Notes: generated from the sequence alone by a model not told the origin. A stretch of DNA of 64,000 nucleotides from Frondihabitans sp. PAMC 28766 (GCF_001577365.1 NZ_CP014513.1:3162001-3226000); one strand, 5' to 3'; counted from the first letter of the stretch, positions 43,002 through 51,707 are shown. A program made the numbers and translations.

Positions 43002-44753
43002 GTGGCCACTGATGAGGCAGAATTCGGCACCGAGCTGCGCGGCTACCGCAAAGAAGAGGTCGACAAGGCCCTGGGCGACCTCCGCCGCGAGCTGATCAAG
43101 GCCAACAACGACCGCGCCGAGGCGGCCGACCAGGGCCGGCAGCTCTCGCAGAAGATCGCCGAGCTCGAGGACGAGCTCGACGAGGTCGGCGCTCCCAGCT
43201 ACCGCGGGCTCGGCGCCAAACTCGAGAACACCCTCCGTCTGGCCGAAGAGCAGTCGAAGGAGCTGATCGGCAAGACCGAGAAGGACGCCTCCGACCTCCG
43301 TGAGTCGTCGTCGGCCGAGGCTCAGCGCGCGCTGGAAGACGCGAAGGACCGCGCCGCCGACATGCTGGACGACGCCCGCGGCCGCGCGGCAGCCCAGGTC
43401 GAGGAGTCGACAGGCGAGGCCGATCGCCTCGTCGAACGAGCCCGCACCGACGCTGCCGCCCTTCTCGCGGACGCCGAGCGCGACGCCTCCGTCACGCGCG
43501 CCACCGCCGGCACCGAGGCAGCGGAGGCCCTGGCGACCGCCCACCGCGAAGCCGCCGCCATGCGCTCCGAGGCCGAACGAGAGGTCGCCGAGCTTCGTTC
43601 CACGGCAGCCGCCGAGGTCGCCGAGGCCCGAGAAGGCGCCGCCGACCTGGCCCGCCAGACGGAGGAGGGTCGCGCCCGCTTCGACAGCGACGCCGAGCGC
43701 CAGCGGGCCGCCCTCGACCTCGAGGCCAGCACGGTTCGCGACGACCTCGCGCGGCTCGACGAGACGACTCGCTCCGAGCTCGACCACGAGGTGACGAGCC
43801 GTCGGGACGCCCTCGACCGCGAAGTCCTCAACACCCGGGAAGAGCTGGCCGACGACGCCGACAACCAGCGGGCCGCCCTCGAGCGCGAGATCACCTCCGC
43901 ACGCGCGACCCTCGAAACCGATGCCACGGCCACCCGGCTCGCCCTCGAGCGCGAGGCCGAGACCACCCGCGCCGACCTCGACCGCGAGGTCGAAGAAGCG
44001 CACAACGACATCGAGGCCGCGAAGACCGCCAGCCGCGAAGAGATCGAGCGAACCACGCGCCAGACGCGCGAGCAGATCGATCGCGACCTCGAGCAGACCC
44101 GCGAGGGGCTCGCTCGCGAGGTCGCCGACCAGGAGGCGCGGCTCGCCGCCGACGAGGCGCAGGCGAAGTCCGACCTGGAAGCCGATCTGGCCGAGACCCG
44201 GGCGCGGCTCGCCCACGACGACGAGGATCAGCGCGCGCGCCTGCGCAACGAGCGCGAGATCTTCGAAGCCGAGATCACCGCCGAGCGCGACCAGATCACA
44301 GCCGCTCTCGAGCGCGAGTCCGCCGAGGCGCGCACGAGCCTCGAGCTCGAGCTCGCGACGAAACGCGACGAAGCCGAGCAGGACTTCATCAGCCGCCACA
44401 ACGACGCGGTCGCCGAGACGCAGACCTACCTCGACGAGGCCAACGCACAGCTCGCCGACGCTACCGAACGCGCCGAGACGAAGCGCCGCGAGGCCCGCGA
44501 GGCCGAAGAGACTGCCTACAACGAGGCGCGCACCACGCGCCAGGATGCCGAGCGGGTCGCCGGTGAAACCCTGAGCAACGCCCAGTCGCGCGCCGACTTC
44601 CTGGTGAAGGACGCCGAGCGTCACGCGCGCGACATCATCGGCGACGCCGAAGAGCGCCTCGCGGACATCACCCGCGAGCGCGATTCGGTCGCGGCCTACT
44701 TCGAGAACATCCGCGGCATGATCGGTCAGGCCGAACAGGTGTCACCCGAGTGA
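43002..44753 (+). CDS. Long hendecad coiled-coil protein with DivIVA-like N-terminus
   Basis: This 583-residue, highly charged protein is almost wholly helical. The N-terminus (EFGTELRGYRKEEVDKALGD) resembles the DivIVA motif F-x-x-x-x-R-G-Y-x-x-x-E-V-D. Residues about 30-65 form a heptad coiled coil and about 100-223 an Ala/Glu-rich helix. Residues 224-465 form 22 consecutive 11-residue repeats of the type R-x-x-L-x-x-E-x-x-x-x. The end (about 530-583) returns to a compact helix with DFLVKDAERHARDIIGDAE. It is similar in kind to the Streptomyces polarity/filament proteins Scy and FilP, so a cytoskeletal scaffold role is inferred. GTG 43002 has CAGGAGAC upstream. It overlaps the AI-2E transporter gene by 4 bp. 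Confidence 0.75.
   Translation: MATDEAEFGTELRGYRKEEVDKALGDLRRELIKANNDRAEAADQGRQLSQKIAELEDELDEVGAPSYRGLGAKLENTLRLAEEQSKELIGKTEKDASDLRESSSAEAQRALEDAKDRAADMLDDARGRAAAQVEESTGEADRLVERARTDAAALLADAERDASVTRATAGTEAAEALATAHREAAAMRSEAEREVAELRSTAAAEVAEAREGAADLARQTEEGRARFDSDAERQRAALDLEASTVRDDLARLDETTRSELDHEVTSRRDALDREVLNTREELADDADNQRAALEREITSARATLETDATATRLALEREAETTRADLDREVEEAHNDIEAAKTASREEIERTTRQTREQIDRDLEQTREGLAREVADQEARLAADEAQAKSDLEADLAETRARLAHDDEDQRARLRNEREIFEAEITAERDQITAALERESAEARTSLELELATKRDEAEQDFISRHNDAVAETQTYLDEANAQLADATERAETKRREAREAEETAYNEARTTRQDAERVAGETLSNAQSRADFLVKDAERHARDIIGDAEERLADITRERDSVAAYFENIRGMIGQAEQVSPE
43671..44396 (+). repeat. 33-bp (11-residue hendecad) coding repeat, 22 units
   Basis: In-frame units of 11 residues run without insertion or deletion from residue 224 to 465. 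Examples are RSELDHEVTSR, RDALDREVLNT, RAALEREITSA and REQIDRDLEQT. Arg dominates position 1, Leu or Ile position 4, and acidic residues position 5 or 7. Confidence 0.85.
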
Positions 44754-45808
44754 GGATCCACGGCGCCTTCCGACTCGGTCTGCTCGGTGGCCTCGGCGTC
44801 CTCGCCGCGATCCTCATCGGGACGGCCCTCGGCGAGCTCTCCACGATCCTGACCTACGTCGGCGTCGCCATCTTCCTCGCCCTCGGTCTCGACCCGGTCG
44901 TCGCATTCCTCGAAAAACGGAAGGTTCCGAGGGCACTCGCGATCACCATCGTGATGATCGCGGTGCTCGCCGCCTTCGTCGGCGTCGTCTTCGCGATCGT
45001 GCCGACGATCGTGAGCCAGACCACCGACCTCGTCAACAACCTCGCGACCTACCTGCAGAGCCTCACTGCTCAGCAGTTCGTCGACAACCTGCAGGCGCTC
45101 GTGCCGAAGAGCGTCTTCAACGTGCAGAGCGCCCTCAGCACCGTGGTGTCGTTCTTGACCGACCCGAAGAACATCGTGACGATCGGCGGCGGCGTGCTCG
45201 CTGTCGGCGTCGCCATCACGAACGGCGTCGCCGGCACGGTCATCGTGCTGATCCTGACGCTCTACTTCATGGCGTCGCTGAACAGCATGAAGCACGGGCT
45301 CTATCAGCTGGTGCCGAAGTCGAGCCGAAGCGAGTTCGCCCGTCTCGCCGACGCCATCAGCGCTTCAGTCGGGCGGTACGTGATCGGCCAGGTGGCTCTG
45401 GCGCTGCTGAACGGGGTCCTGAGCTTCATCGTCCTGTCGATCCTCAAGGCCGATCTGCCGGCCTTCTTCGCCTTCCTCGCGTTCATCGGCGCCCTGATCC
45501 CGCTCGTGGGCACGGTCAGTGCCGCCGCCGTGATCGTCGTCGCCCAGGTGGCGCTGCTGCCGACGTCGCCGGCCACCTGGATCTCGCTTGCCGTCTGGTA
45601 TCTCATCTACATGCAGGTCGAGGCGTACGTGCTTTCGCCTCGAGTCATGCGGCAGGCCGTCAAGATCCCCGGCGTCATCGTCATCATCGCCGCTCTCGTC
45701 GGTGGCACGCTGCTCGGCGTGCTCGGGGCTCTGATCGCCGTGCCCGTCGCAGGGGCGGTGCTGTTGATCGTGCGCGAGGTCGTCATACCCCGGCAGAACG
45801 AGCGCTGA
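44750..45808 (+). CDS. AI-2E family transporter
   Basis: This 352-residue membrane protein has about eight segments and the AI-2 exporter superfamily layout. A first segment pair ends in YVGVAIFLALGLDPVVAFLE. A long amphipathic extracytoplasmic stretch follows (about 85-150), then LTLYFMASLNSMKHGLYQLVP. The second half contains FLAFIGALIPLVGTVSAA, the family's conserved Gly-x-x-x-Pro helix, and AYVLSPRVMRQAVKIPGVIVI. Substrates of this family range from AI-2 to sodium/proton exchange, and none can be assigned. The GTG start overlaps the stop of the hendecad protein, so the coiled-coil protein and this membrane protein are translationally coupled. Confidence 0.85.
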   Translation: MRIHGAFRLGLLGGLGVLAAILIGTALGELSTILTYVGVAIFLALGLDPVVAFLEKRKVPRALAITIVMIAVLAAFVGVVFAIVPTIVSQTTDLVNNLATYLQSLTAQQFVDNLQALVPKSVFNVQSALSTVVSFLTDPKNIVTIGGGVLAVGVAITNGVAGTVIVLILTLYFMASLNSMKHGLYQLVPKSSRSEFARLADAISASVGRYVIGQVALALLNGVLSFIVLSILKADLPAFFAFLAFIGALIPLVGTVSAAAVIVVAQVALLPTSPATWISLAVWYLIYMQVEAYVLSPRVMRQAVKIPGVIVIIAALVGGTLLGVLGALIAVPVAGAVLLIVREVVIPRQNER

Positions 45809-45857
45809 CGCGGCTGACCCTGGCCGCAGAGGCGGCGTGAGCCCCCGAAGGCACGCG

Positions 45858-46583
45858 TCAGGCCGGCCAGACCTCGGCAAGCGGCAGGGCCTGCGGGTTG
45901 ACGACCCGAACGATCTCGGTCAGCACCCGCCTGGTCTGGCTCTCGCCGACCCAGAGGTGCTTGCCGCTCTCGACCTCGATGAGCTCGGTCTCCGGCACCA
46001 GCGCGAAACGCTCACGGGCCTCGGCGGGGCGCAGGAAGTCGTCGAACTCGGGAACGACTGCGATCAGTCGGCTGCCCGAGCCCGCCCAGCGACCGAGCTC
46101 GGCATCCGTCGCACGCCGGAGCGGGGGCGACAGGAGGATCGCCCCGGCGATCCTGTGCTCGAGGCCGTGCTTGATCGCGACCTCGGTGCCGAACGACCAC
46201 CCCACAAGCCACGGTGTCGGCAGGCCCTCGGCCTCGATGAACCGCACGGCGGCAGCGAGGTCGAACCGCTCGGTCTCGCCGTCGCCGAACTCTCCCTCGG
46301 ACGTGCCGCGCGGCGACGACACGCTGCGGAAGTTGAAACGCAGCACGGCGAGGTCGGCCTGCGCCGGGAGCCGGGCGGCGGCCTTGCGGATGATGTGGCT
46401 GTCCATGAAGCCACCAGCGGTCGGCAGAGGATGCAGGGTCAGCAACGTCGCCACCGGGGCCCTGTCGACCGGCACGGCGAGCTCACCGACGAGGGTCAGA
46501 CCGTCTTCTGTGTGCAGTTCGATGTCCCGACGGATGGCGGGCAGTTCGACCCCGCCGCGGATCTCGAACTCGGTCTCGCTCAC
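45858..46583 (-). CDS. Alpha/beta hydrolase
   Basis: This 241-residue serine hydrolase-fold protein is of the dienelactone hydrolase/KANL3-like type. An N-terminal beta domain (IELHTEDGLTLVGELAVP) is followed by LLTLHPLPTAGGFMDSHII. LAVLRFNFRSVSSPRGTSEG is typical of the oxyanion region. The nucleophile elbow is LVGWSFGTEVAIKHG (G-x-S-x-G as GWSFG). The catalytic Asp is probably in VPEFDDFLRPAEARERF and the His in VESGKHLWVGES. GTG 46583 follows GGAGG by 5 nt. It is coupled to the small zinc-finger gene upstream by a 4-bp overlap. The substrate is unknown. Confidence 0.83.
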   Translation of the reverse strand: MSETEFEIRGGVELPAIRRDIELHTEDGLTLVGELAVPVDRAPVATLLTLHPLPTAGGFMDSHIIRKAAARLPAQADLAVLRFNFRSVSSPRGTSEGEFGDGETERFDLAAAVRFIEAEGLPTPWLVGWSFGTEVAIKHGLEHRIAGAILLSPPLRRATDAELGRWAGSGSRLIAVVPEFDDFLRPAEARERFALVPETELIEVESGKHLWVGESQTRRVLTEIVRVVNPQALPLAEVWPA

Positions 46584-46876
46584 GAGATCCTCCAGCAGTG
46601 GTTGTGCCAATGGCGTCGGGCGGCCAGGTCGGCCTCTTCGCCGAACAGGCCGTCGGCCCGCCACGCGACTATGTGAGGCGTGCCCTGCTCGATGGGCAGG
46701 CTGCAGCCGGGGCAGATGTACACCTTGACCGAAGACGTGCCCGCGATCGACTGCACGGTGAATGCGCGGCCGCGCCGCACCTCGGTGTGCTGGCCGCCGT
46801 AGAGGATGCGCGACAGGTAGCCCGACTCGTCGTCGTCGCGACCGGGATCGCGACGGGGTCGGTTGCTGCGGGGCAT
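46580..46876 (-). CDS. Small zinc-ribbon-like actinobacterial protein
   Basis: This 98-residue protein has a basic/acidic disordered start (MPRSNRPRRDPGRDDDES). A folded C-terminal part follows with VYICPGCSLPIEQGTPHIVAWRADG and RRHWHNHCWRI. The Cys-x-x-Cys pair plus the His-rich end with one Cys would make a zinc site. Homologues in actinobacteria are often labelled ATP/GTP-binding protein, but I see no P-loop, so I do not adopt that label. I prefer ATG 46876, since the fold and conserved MPRSNRP begin there, although an in-frame ATG lies at 46918. It precedes and overlaps the hydrolase gene. Confidence 0.65.
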   Translation of the reverse strand: MPRSNRPRRDPGRDDDESGYLSRILYGGQHTEVRRGRAFTVQSIAGTSSVKVYICPGCSLPIEQGTPHIVAWRADGLFGEEADLAARRHWHNHCWRIS

Positions 46877-46930
46877 GGCTGCGATCGGGGTCGGTGACGG
46901 CGGCTCGGCCTTCGTCAACGACAGTGCCGA

Positions 46931-47620
46931 TCAGTACCAGTTGTCGGCTTCGGAGTGGGCCCAGGCGCCGCAGGGGGTGCCGTAGTGGCCGGAGATGTAA
47001 CCGAGGCCCCAGGTGATCTGAGTGGCGGCACTGGTCTGCCAGTCGGCGCCCGCGCTCGACATCTTGCTTCCGGGAAGAGCCTGCGGGATTCCGTAGGCGC
47101 CGCTGGGGTTGGACGCGTAGACGTTCCAGCCGGACTCTTTGTTCCACAGCGAGACGAGGCAGTTGAACTGATCGGTGCCCCAACCGTGCGCGGCGACCAT
47201 CTGGGCGCCGATGGCCTGAGCACTGCCCGGGTCGGGCGTGCCGGCCGCCGGAGCCGTCGCCGTGGTGCTCGTGGTCGCCGCAGCGCCGGAGGTCGCGGTG
47301 CTGGCCGTGGTGGTCGGCGTGACGACGACCTTCGCCTTCTTGACGACGGGAGACGTGTAGTTGACGGTGTAGCCGTCGCGCGCCGCAGACGGATCTGCGG
47401 TGGAGGCCACGACGTATTCTTGCCCGGCCACGTGCGTCGACACGGCGGGGGTGACGGCGTCGGAAGCCGGAGCGGTGGAGGCGTACGCGCCCGAGATGGG
47501 GTTGATCAGCGAGCCGGAGATGAACGCGAACGTCGCCGCGAACCCGACGAGAGGGAGGACGACACGCTTGCGCGTGATGACCGGGCCGCGGAAGGCAGAC
47601 GCCGTGGCCACCCGCGGCAC
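46931..47620 (-). CDS. Secreted APF/SLT-like transglycosylase-domain protein
   Basis: This 229-residue exported protein has a basic start and one hydrophobic segment (about 18-38, VVLPLVGFAATFAFISGSLI), followed by a Ser/Ala/Pro region with APASDAVTP. A Thr/Ala-rich low-complexity linker runs about 105-130, and the C-terminal domain (about 135-229) has AHGWGTDQFNCLVSLWNKES, SGAYGIPQALPGSKM and GLGYISGHYGTPCGAWAHSE. The end matches the aggregation-promoting-factor C-terminal-like domain, related to lytic transglycosylases, with the Glu in NKES as the likely catalytic residue and two Cys forming a disulfide. It is likely a cell-wall remodelling enzyme. Start GTG 47620 is the first start codon in the open frame. 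Confidence 0.8.
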   Translation of the reverse strand: MPRVATASAFRGPVITRKRVVLPLVGFAATFAFISGSLINPISGAYASTAPASDAVTPAVSTHVAGQEYVVASTADPSAARDGYTVNYTSPVVKKAKVVVTPTTTASTATSGAAATTSTTATAPAAGTPDPGSAQAIGAQMVAAHGWGTDQFNCLVSLWNKESGWNVYASNPSGAYGIPQALPGSKMSSAGADWQTSAATQITWGLGYISGHYGTPCGAWAHSEADNWY

Positions 47621-47632
47621 TCCGACCTGAGT

Positions 47633-47703
47633 GCTGAGCGTTCGGGGTCGCTGAGCCTTCGAGGGGTGCTGACCGCCCGAGGGTTGCTGACCGCCCCGGC
47701 GGG
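47633..47703. repeat. 17-18-bp imperfect tandem repeat upstream of the APF-like gene
   Basis: GCTGA(G/C) units recur at 47633, 47650, 47668 and 47686, each followed by a similar CGAGGG-like stretch. The repeat lies directly upstream of the GTG start of the APF-like gene, in a frame that stays open but has no start codon for about 120 nt. The rest of this 213-bp gap shows no gene. Confidence 0.5.
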
Positions 47704-47833
47704 TCGTGCGGACCTCCGGGGTCCTTCGACGCCCGACCGGACGGAACGATTACTACCGGATACGTGAACTGCCGCGTGCCTACCCATAAGTTCGTCAACT
47801 ATAACGGACGGATCACGAGGCGCCAAGGGCGAC

Positions 47834-48382
47834 TCACCGAACGGCGAGCATCACATCCACCACGCTGTCGAGAACGAGGTCGACCTGGCCCTCTCGGTAC
47901 CCGCCCCGTTTGGCTCGGAAGACGCTCGTGCGCACGTCTTCGATACTGAGCGCTTCGCCCTCGGAGAAGTACCCCTTCAGCTGCGTCACGAGGCGATCGA
48001 CGTCGACCGGGTGGTACCCCACGGAGAGGACGGACACGCGATCGAAGCGATGCCCCTCGGGCCGTTCGAGACGCAAGACGATGGCCTCGGCCATGCCGCG
48101 GGCCTCGGAGAACCAGGTCTCGTCACCCGTCTCGCGCAGGACACGATCGCGCTCACGGATCGCGAAGGCGTCTTCGAGTCTCTCGAGGGCCGAGTCGACA
48201 GGTGCCGGTTCGAAGCCGTGCTTGACCATGGCGAAAGCGGTCTGCCGGATGCTCTCGGCAGTCACGGCCGGCGCGTCGGAGTCTCCCGCGTACGCCTTCC
48301 GCGCCTCCAGCAGGAAGTCCTCGACCTGCTTCACGTCGTAGCCGCGCTGGGAACCGCTCACCTGGGGGAATGTCGAACTCAC
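47834..48382 (-). CDS. DivIVA-domain (DivIVA-repeat) protein
   Basis: This 182-residue protein is built from short DivIVA-like motifs: SQRGYDVKQVEDFLLEARKA at the N-terminus, VLSVGYHPVDVDRLVTQLKGYF in the middle and KRGGYREGQVDLVLDSVVD at the end. Unlike true DivIVA/Wag31 it lacks a long coiled coil. Function is unknown, but the motif suggests binding to curved membrane or to division/polar growth proteins. Start GTG 48382 is supported by a CACAAT hexamer 6 nt upstream. It is downstream of cdsA on the same strand, but with its own promoter. Confidence 0.75.
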   Translation of the reverse strand: MSSTFPQVSGSQRGYDVKQVEDFLLEARKAYAGDSDAPAVTAESIRQTAFAMVKHGFEPAPVDSALERLEDAFAIRERDRVLRETGDETWFSEARGMAEAIVLRLERPEGHRFDRVSVLSVGYHPVDVDRLVTQLKGYFSEGEALSIEDVRTSVFRAKRGGYREGQVDLVLDSVVDVMLAVR

Positions 48383-48388
48383 TCGCCC

Positions 48389-48394
48389 ATTGTG
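48389..48394 (-). promoter_or_regulatory. -10 element of the DivIVA-like gene, leaderless
   Basis: CACAAT on the minus strand ends 6 nt before the GTG at 48382. There is no Shine-Dalgarno. Confidence 0.45.
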
Positions 48395-48449
48395 CCGTAC
48401 GCCGCCCTCGAAGAGCGTCAGAAGCGACTGTCGACCGGCTATCGACCGG

Positions 48450-49433
48450 CTATCGCGTGGCGAAGATCAGGTACAGCGCGTACGCGACGACCGCAGAGGG
48501 CAGGGTGCTGTCGAGCCGGTCGAGGAAGCCGCCGTGGCCCGGCAGCCAGGTCGAGATGTCTTTGATGCCGAGGTCGCGCTTGATCAGCGACTCGGTCAGG
48601 TCGCCCATGGTCGCCGTCAGCGTCAGGACCGCGCCGAGGACGAGGCCGAGCCACCACGGCTGGTGGATCATGAAGATCGAGATGATGACGCCGGCGATCA
48701 TGGCGGCGGCGACCGACCCGGCGAAACCTTCCCACGTCTTCTTCGGGCTGATCCGGGGCGCCATCGGGTGCTTGCCGAACGACAGCCCGGTGGCGTACGC
48801 CCCGGTGTCGACCGAGATCACGACGATGAGCGTGCCGAGCGCCCACCACTGGCCGCCGTTCTGGGCGGTGAGCAGCACGAGGAACGACCCGAGGAAGGTC
48901 GTGTAGATCTGCACGAAGGCGCCCGACCCGAGGTCGCGCCAGAGATCGACGGCGCCAGTCCGTCGGGCGGAGCCGAGCTGCAGCGCGAGTCTCCAGAGGG
49001 AGACGAAGACGATGCCGCCGATGAGAGTCAGCCATTGACCCTCGGCCTTGAAGTAGAACGAGGCCGGCACGATGGCGATGCCGACCAGCACGCTCGGCAG
49101 CCGCGGAACGTCGCGGCCCGCCGTGCGGATGGCCGTCGTCAACTCGAAGACGATGAAGAAGATCAACACCACGGCGACGATCATGAAGAGCGCCTTGATG
49201 AGGATGAGGCTGACCAGCACGGCACCGCCCAGGCCGATGCCGATGCCGATGGCGGCCGGCAGGTTGCGGCCGGTCCGGGCCTTCAGCTTCTCGTTGCCGG
49301 CCTCGAGGCGGGCGCGCTGTGTGCGCAGCTGCTCTTCGATGTCGTGCCGAGCGTTCAGTGCTCGATCGTGGGTTCTGTCGTGCTGTGCGGGGGTGTGCTC
49401 GTCACCGTGTGAGTCGTCGTCCATAGAAGGCAT
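48450..49433 (-). CDS. cdsA: Phosphatidate cytidylyltransferase
   Basis: This 327-residue integral membrane enzyme makes CDP-diacylglycerol from phosphatidate and CTP. A hydrophilic N-terminal extension of about 55 residues (His/Arg-rich, partly helical) precedes eight or so membrane segments. The C-terminal signature is GDLTESLIKRDLGIKDIS followed by LPGHGGFLDRLDS, with the metal- and CTP-binding residues. GKHPMAPRISPKKTWEGFAG is the other conserved cytosolic loop. The ATG at 49433 overlaps the frr stop by one base, so cdsA is coupled to frr in the rpsB-tsf-pyrH-frr-cdsA block. Confidence 0.95.
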   Translation of the reverse strand: MPSMDDDSHGDEHTPAQHDRTHDRALNARHDIEEQLRTQRARLEAGNEKLKARTGRNLPAAIGIGIGLGGAVLVSLILIKALFMIVAVVLIFFIVFELTTAIRTAGRDVPRLPSVLVGIAIVPASFYFKAEGQWLTLIGGIVFVSLWRLALQLGSARRTGAVDLWRDLGSGAFVQIYTTFLGSFLVLLTAQNGGQWWALGTLIVVISVDTGAYATGLSFGKHPMAPRISPKKTWEGFAGSVAAAMIAGVIISIFMIHQPWWLGLVLGAVLTLTATMGDLTESLIKRDLGIKDISTWLPGHGGFLDRLDSTLPSAVVAYALYLIFATR

Positions 49434-49987
49434 CAGACCTCGAGGAGCTCCGCTTCCTTCTTCTTCAGGGCCTCGTCGATAGCGTCGACGTGGCTCTTGG
49501 TGATGGCCTCGAGCTCCTTCTCGGCACGAGCGATCTCGTCTTCGCCGACCTCGTCTTGAGCGTCGAGGTCGTCCTTGGCGCGGCGGCGGATGTTGCGGAT
49601 CGCCACCTTGGCGTCCTCGCCCTTCGTCTTCACGATCTTGACGAACTCCTTGCGACGGTCCTGCGTCAGCTCGGGGATCGTCACGCGCACGATCGTGCCG
49701 TCGTTCGTCGGGCTGGCACCGAGGTTCGGGAATGTCGCGATGGCGCGCTCGATCTCTTTGAGCGCCGTCTTGTCGTAGGGCGTGACGATGAGCGTCCGTG
49801 CCTCGGGGGCCTGCAGCGACGCGAGCTGGGCGAGCGGCGTGGGCGTGCCGTAGTAGTCGACGGGGATCTTCTGGAACAGCGCGGGGTTGATCCGACCGGT
49901 GCGGACCGTGTTGAAGTCGTCTTTCGCGACCTCCACGGCCTTGCCCATCTTGTCGCGGGTCTCGGTCAGTACGTCAGTGATGGCCAC
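49433..49987 (-). CDS. frr: Ribosome recycling factor
   Basis: This 184-residue two-domain factor splits post-termination ribosomes with EF-G. The long helical hairpin starts with [20 protein letters not shown], then the beta/alpha head domain carries [20 protein letters not shown] and [18 protein letters not shown]. It returns to helix with [19 protein letters not shown] residues ([20 protein letters not shown]) and ends in [10 protein letters not shown]. Length is standard. It is preceded by pyrH (67-bp gap) and runs directly into cdsA. Confidence 0.97.
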   Translation of the reverse strand: MAITDVLTETRDKMGKAVEVAKDDFNTVRTGRINPALFQKIPVDYYGTPTPLAQLASLQAPEARTLIVTPYDKTALKEIERAIATFPNLGASPTNDGTIVRVTIPELTQDRRKEFVKIVKTKGEDAKVAIRNIRRRAKDDLDAQDEVGEDEIARAEKELEAITKSHVDAIDEALKKKEAELLEV

Positions 49988-50054
49988 AGTGCTCCTTATG
50001 TCTGGTTCAGCTTACCCGCGCGGGCCGGTGCATTCCGCTCCCCCGCCGGGCTCG

Positions 50055-50774
50055 TCAGTTGCTGACGAGAGTGCCGATGCGCTCGCCCCGGATGGCGCGG
50101 GCGATGTTGCCTTCGCCCTCCATGCCGAACACGTGCATGGGCATCCCGTTGTCCATGCACAGGCTGAACGCGGTCGAGTCGACGACCTTGAGACCCTGCA
50201 CGAGTGCCTCCTGGTAGGTGAGGCGGTCGAACTTCGTGGCGTCGGGGTCGGTGCGCGGGTCGGCCGAGTAGACGCCGTCGACGCCGTTCTTGGCGACCAG
50301 GACCTCGTCGGCCCCGATCTCGAGGGCACGCTGAGCGGACACCGTGTCGGTCGAGAAGTAGGGCAGCCCGGCTCCGGCGCCGAAGATGACGATGCGGCCC
50401 TTCTCGAGGTGACGCCCAGCCCGGCGAGGAATGTAGGGCTCGGCGACCTGGGTCATCGCGATCGCCGACTGGACGCGCGTCGAGGCGCCGGTCTGCTCCA
50501 AGAAGTCTTGGAGGGCGAGAGCGTTCATCACGGTGCCGAGCATGCCCATGTAGTCGGCGCGACCGCGATCCATTCCGCGCTGGCTCAGCTCGGCGCCGCG
50601 GAAGAAGTTGCCGCCGCCGACGACGATCGCGACCTCGACGTCGGTCGACGCCTCGGCGATCTCCTGGGCCAGCTGGCTGACCACGTCAGGGTTCACACCC
50701 AGCGAGCCGCCGCCGAACGCCTCCCCGGAAAGCTTGAGAAGGACTCGTCGGCGTTTGGTCTTGGGGGTCTTCAT
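50055..50774 (-). CDS. pyrH: UMP kinase
   Basis: This 239-residue amino-acid-kinase-fold enzyme phosphorylates UMP to UDP in pyrimidine synthesis. Signatures are [13 protein letters not shown] at the N-terminus, [53 protein letters not shown] and [15 protein letters not shown]. Length is standard. A terminator-like hairpin separates it from tsf upstream, so pyrH-frr-cdsA may form their own transcript, or part of the tsf transcript may read through. Confidence 0.97.
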   Translation of the reverse strand: MKTPKTKRRRVLLKLSGEAFGGGSLGVNPDVVSQLAQEIAEASTDVEVAIVVGGGNFFRGAELSQRGMDRGRADYMGMLGTVMNALALQDFLEQTGASTRVQSAIAMTQVAEPYIPRRAGRHLEKGRIVIFGAGAGLPYFSTDTVSAQRALEIGADEVLVAKNGVDGVYSADPRTDPDATKFDRLTYQEALVQGLKVVDSTAFSLCMDNGMPMHVFGMEGEGNIARAIRGERIGTLVSN

Positions 50775-50825
50775 GGGTCGTCTTCTCCCTCGTAGTGGCT
50801 CGTGTCAGGTTAGCGGGCGCATGGA

Positions 50826-50863
50826 AACGGGGCCCGAGACGATCTCTCGTCTCAGGCCCCGTT
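50826..50863 (-). terminator. Strong hairpin terminator after tsf
   Basis: The 17-nt arms 50826-50842 and 50847-50863 (AACGGGGCC-x-GAGACGA type) pair with one mismatch around a 4-nt loop, followed on the minus strand by TTTCC. It lies 10 bp after the tsf stop codon. Confidence 0.75.
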
Positions 50864-50873
50864 CACGGTTGGA

Positions 50874-51707
50874 TTACGCGCCGACCTTGATCCGGGCGAA
50901 GCCCTGGACGGTCATGCCGGCCTCTTCCAGGACCTTCTGCACCGACAGCTTGCTGTCTTTGGCGTAGGCCTGGTCGAGGAGGGCGATCTCCTTGAAGTAG
51001 CCGGTCAGGCGACCCTCGATGATCTTGGGCAGAGCCTGCTCGGGCTTGCCCTCGTTCTTCGCGGTCTCCTCGACGATGGCACGCTCGCGCGCCACGTCGT
51101 CGGCCGGGACCTCGTCGCGCGACAGGTACGTCGGCGCGGCGAAGGCGATGTGCTGAGCGATCGAGCGAGCGGTCTCGGCGTCGCCGCCGGTGTAGCCCAC
51201 GACCACGCCGACCTGCGGGGGCAGGTCTTTGGAGGTCTTGTGCAGGTAGATCGCGAACTCGTCGCCCGCCACGGCCTGGACCTGACGGAGCTCGACCTTT
51301 TCGCCGAGCAGGGCGGCCTCGTCGTTGACGAAGGCCTCGACGGTCTTGCCCTCGAGCGGTGCGGCGTTGCCGGCCTCGGCGGTGGTCGCACCCGAAGCCG
51401 CGACAGCCTTCAGGACGTTCTCGGCCAGAGCGATGAACTTGTCGTTCTTCGCGACGAAGTCGGTCTCGCTGGCCAGCTCGATGATGGTCGCGGTGCCCGC
51501 AGCCTCAGGAGCCGACGCCGTGACGAGACCGGCCGTCGTGGTGCGGCCTTCGCGCTTGGCCACGCCCTTCAGACCCTTGACGCGCAGGATCTCGATCGCC
51601 TTCTCGAGGTCGCCCTCGGCCTCGACCAGAGCGTTCTTGCTGTCGAGCATGCCGGCGCCGAGACGGTCGCGAAGGACCTTGACGTCGGCGAGTGAGTAGT
51701 TGGCCAT
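50874..51707 (-). CDS. tsf: Elongation factor Ts
   Basis: This 277-residue nucleotide exchange factor acts on EF-Tu. The N-terminal UBA-like domain has VKVLRDRLGAGMLDSKNALV, followed by the TDFVAKND-type motif as ASETDFVAKNDKFIALAENV. The core and dimerisation subdomains follow, with LREQ-like residues absent as is common in actinobacteria, and the end is LLDQAYAKDSKLSVQKVLEE. ATG 51707 (MANYS) is preferred over an ATG four codons upstream, as family members start at MANY/MAN. It is preceded by rpsB (48-bp gap) and followed by a strong terminator. Confidence 0.96.
   Translation of the reverse strand: MANYSLADVKVLRDRLGAGMLDSKNALVEAEGDLEKAIEILRVKGLKGVAKREGRTTTAGLVTASAPEAAGTATIIELASETDFVAKNDKFIALAENVLKAVAASGATTAEAGNAAPLEGKTVEAFVNDEAALLGEKVELRQVQAVAGDEFAIYLHKTSKDLPPQVGVVVGYTGGDAETARSIAQHIAFAAPTYLSRDEVPADDVARERAIVEETAKNEGKPEQALPKIIEGRLTGYFKEIALLDQAYAKDSKLSVQKVLEEAGMTVQGFARIKVGA

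Noticed and set aside
47621..47833. c-di-AMP (ydaO-type) riboswitch ahead of the APF/SLT-like wall protein gene
   Set aside because: I could not find the conserved core motifs on the minus strand, only the short tandem repeats.
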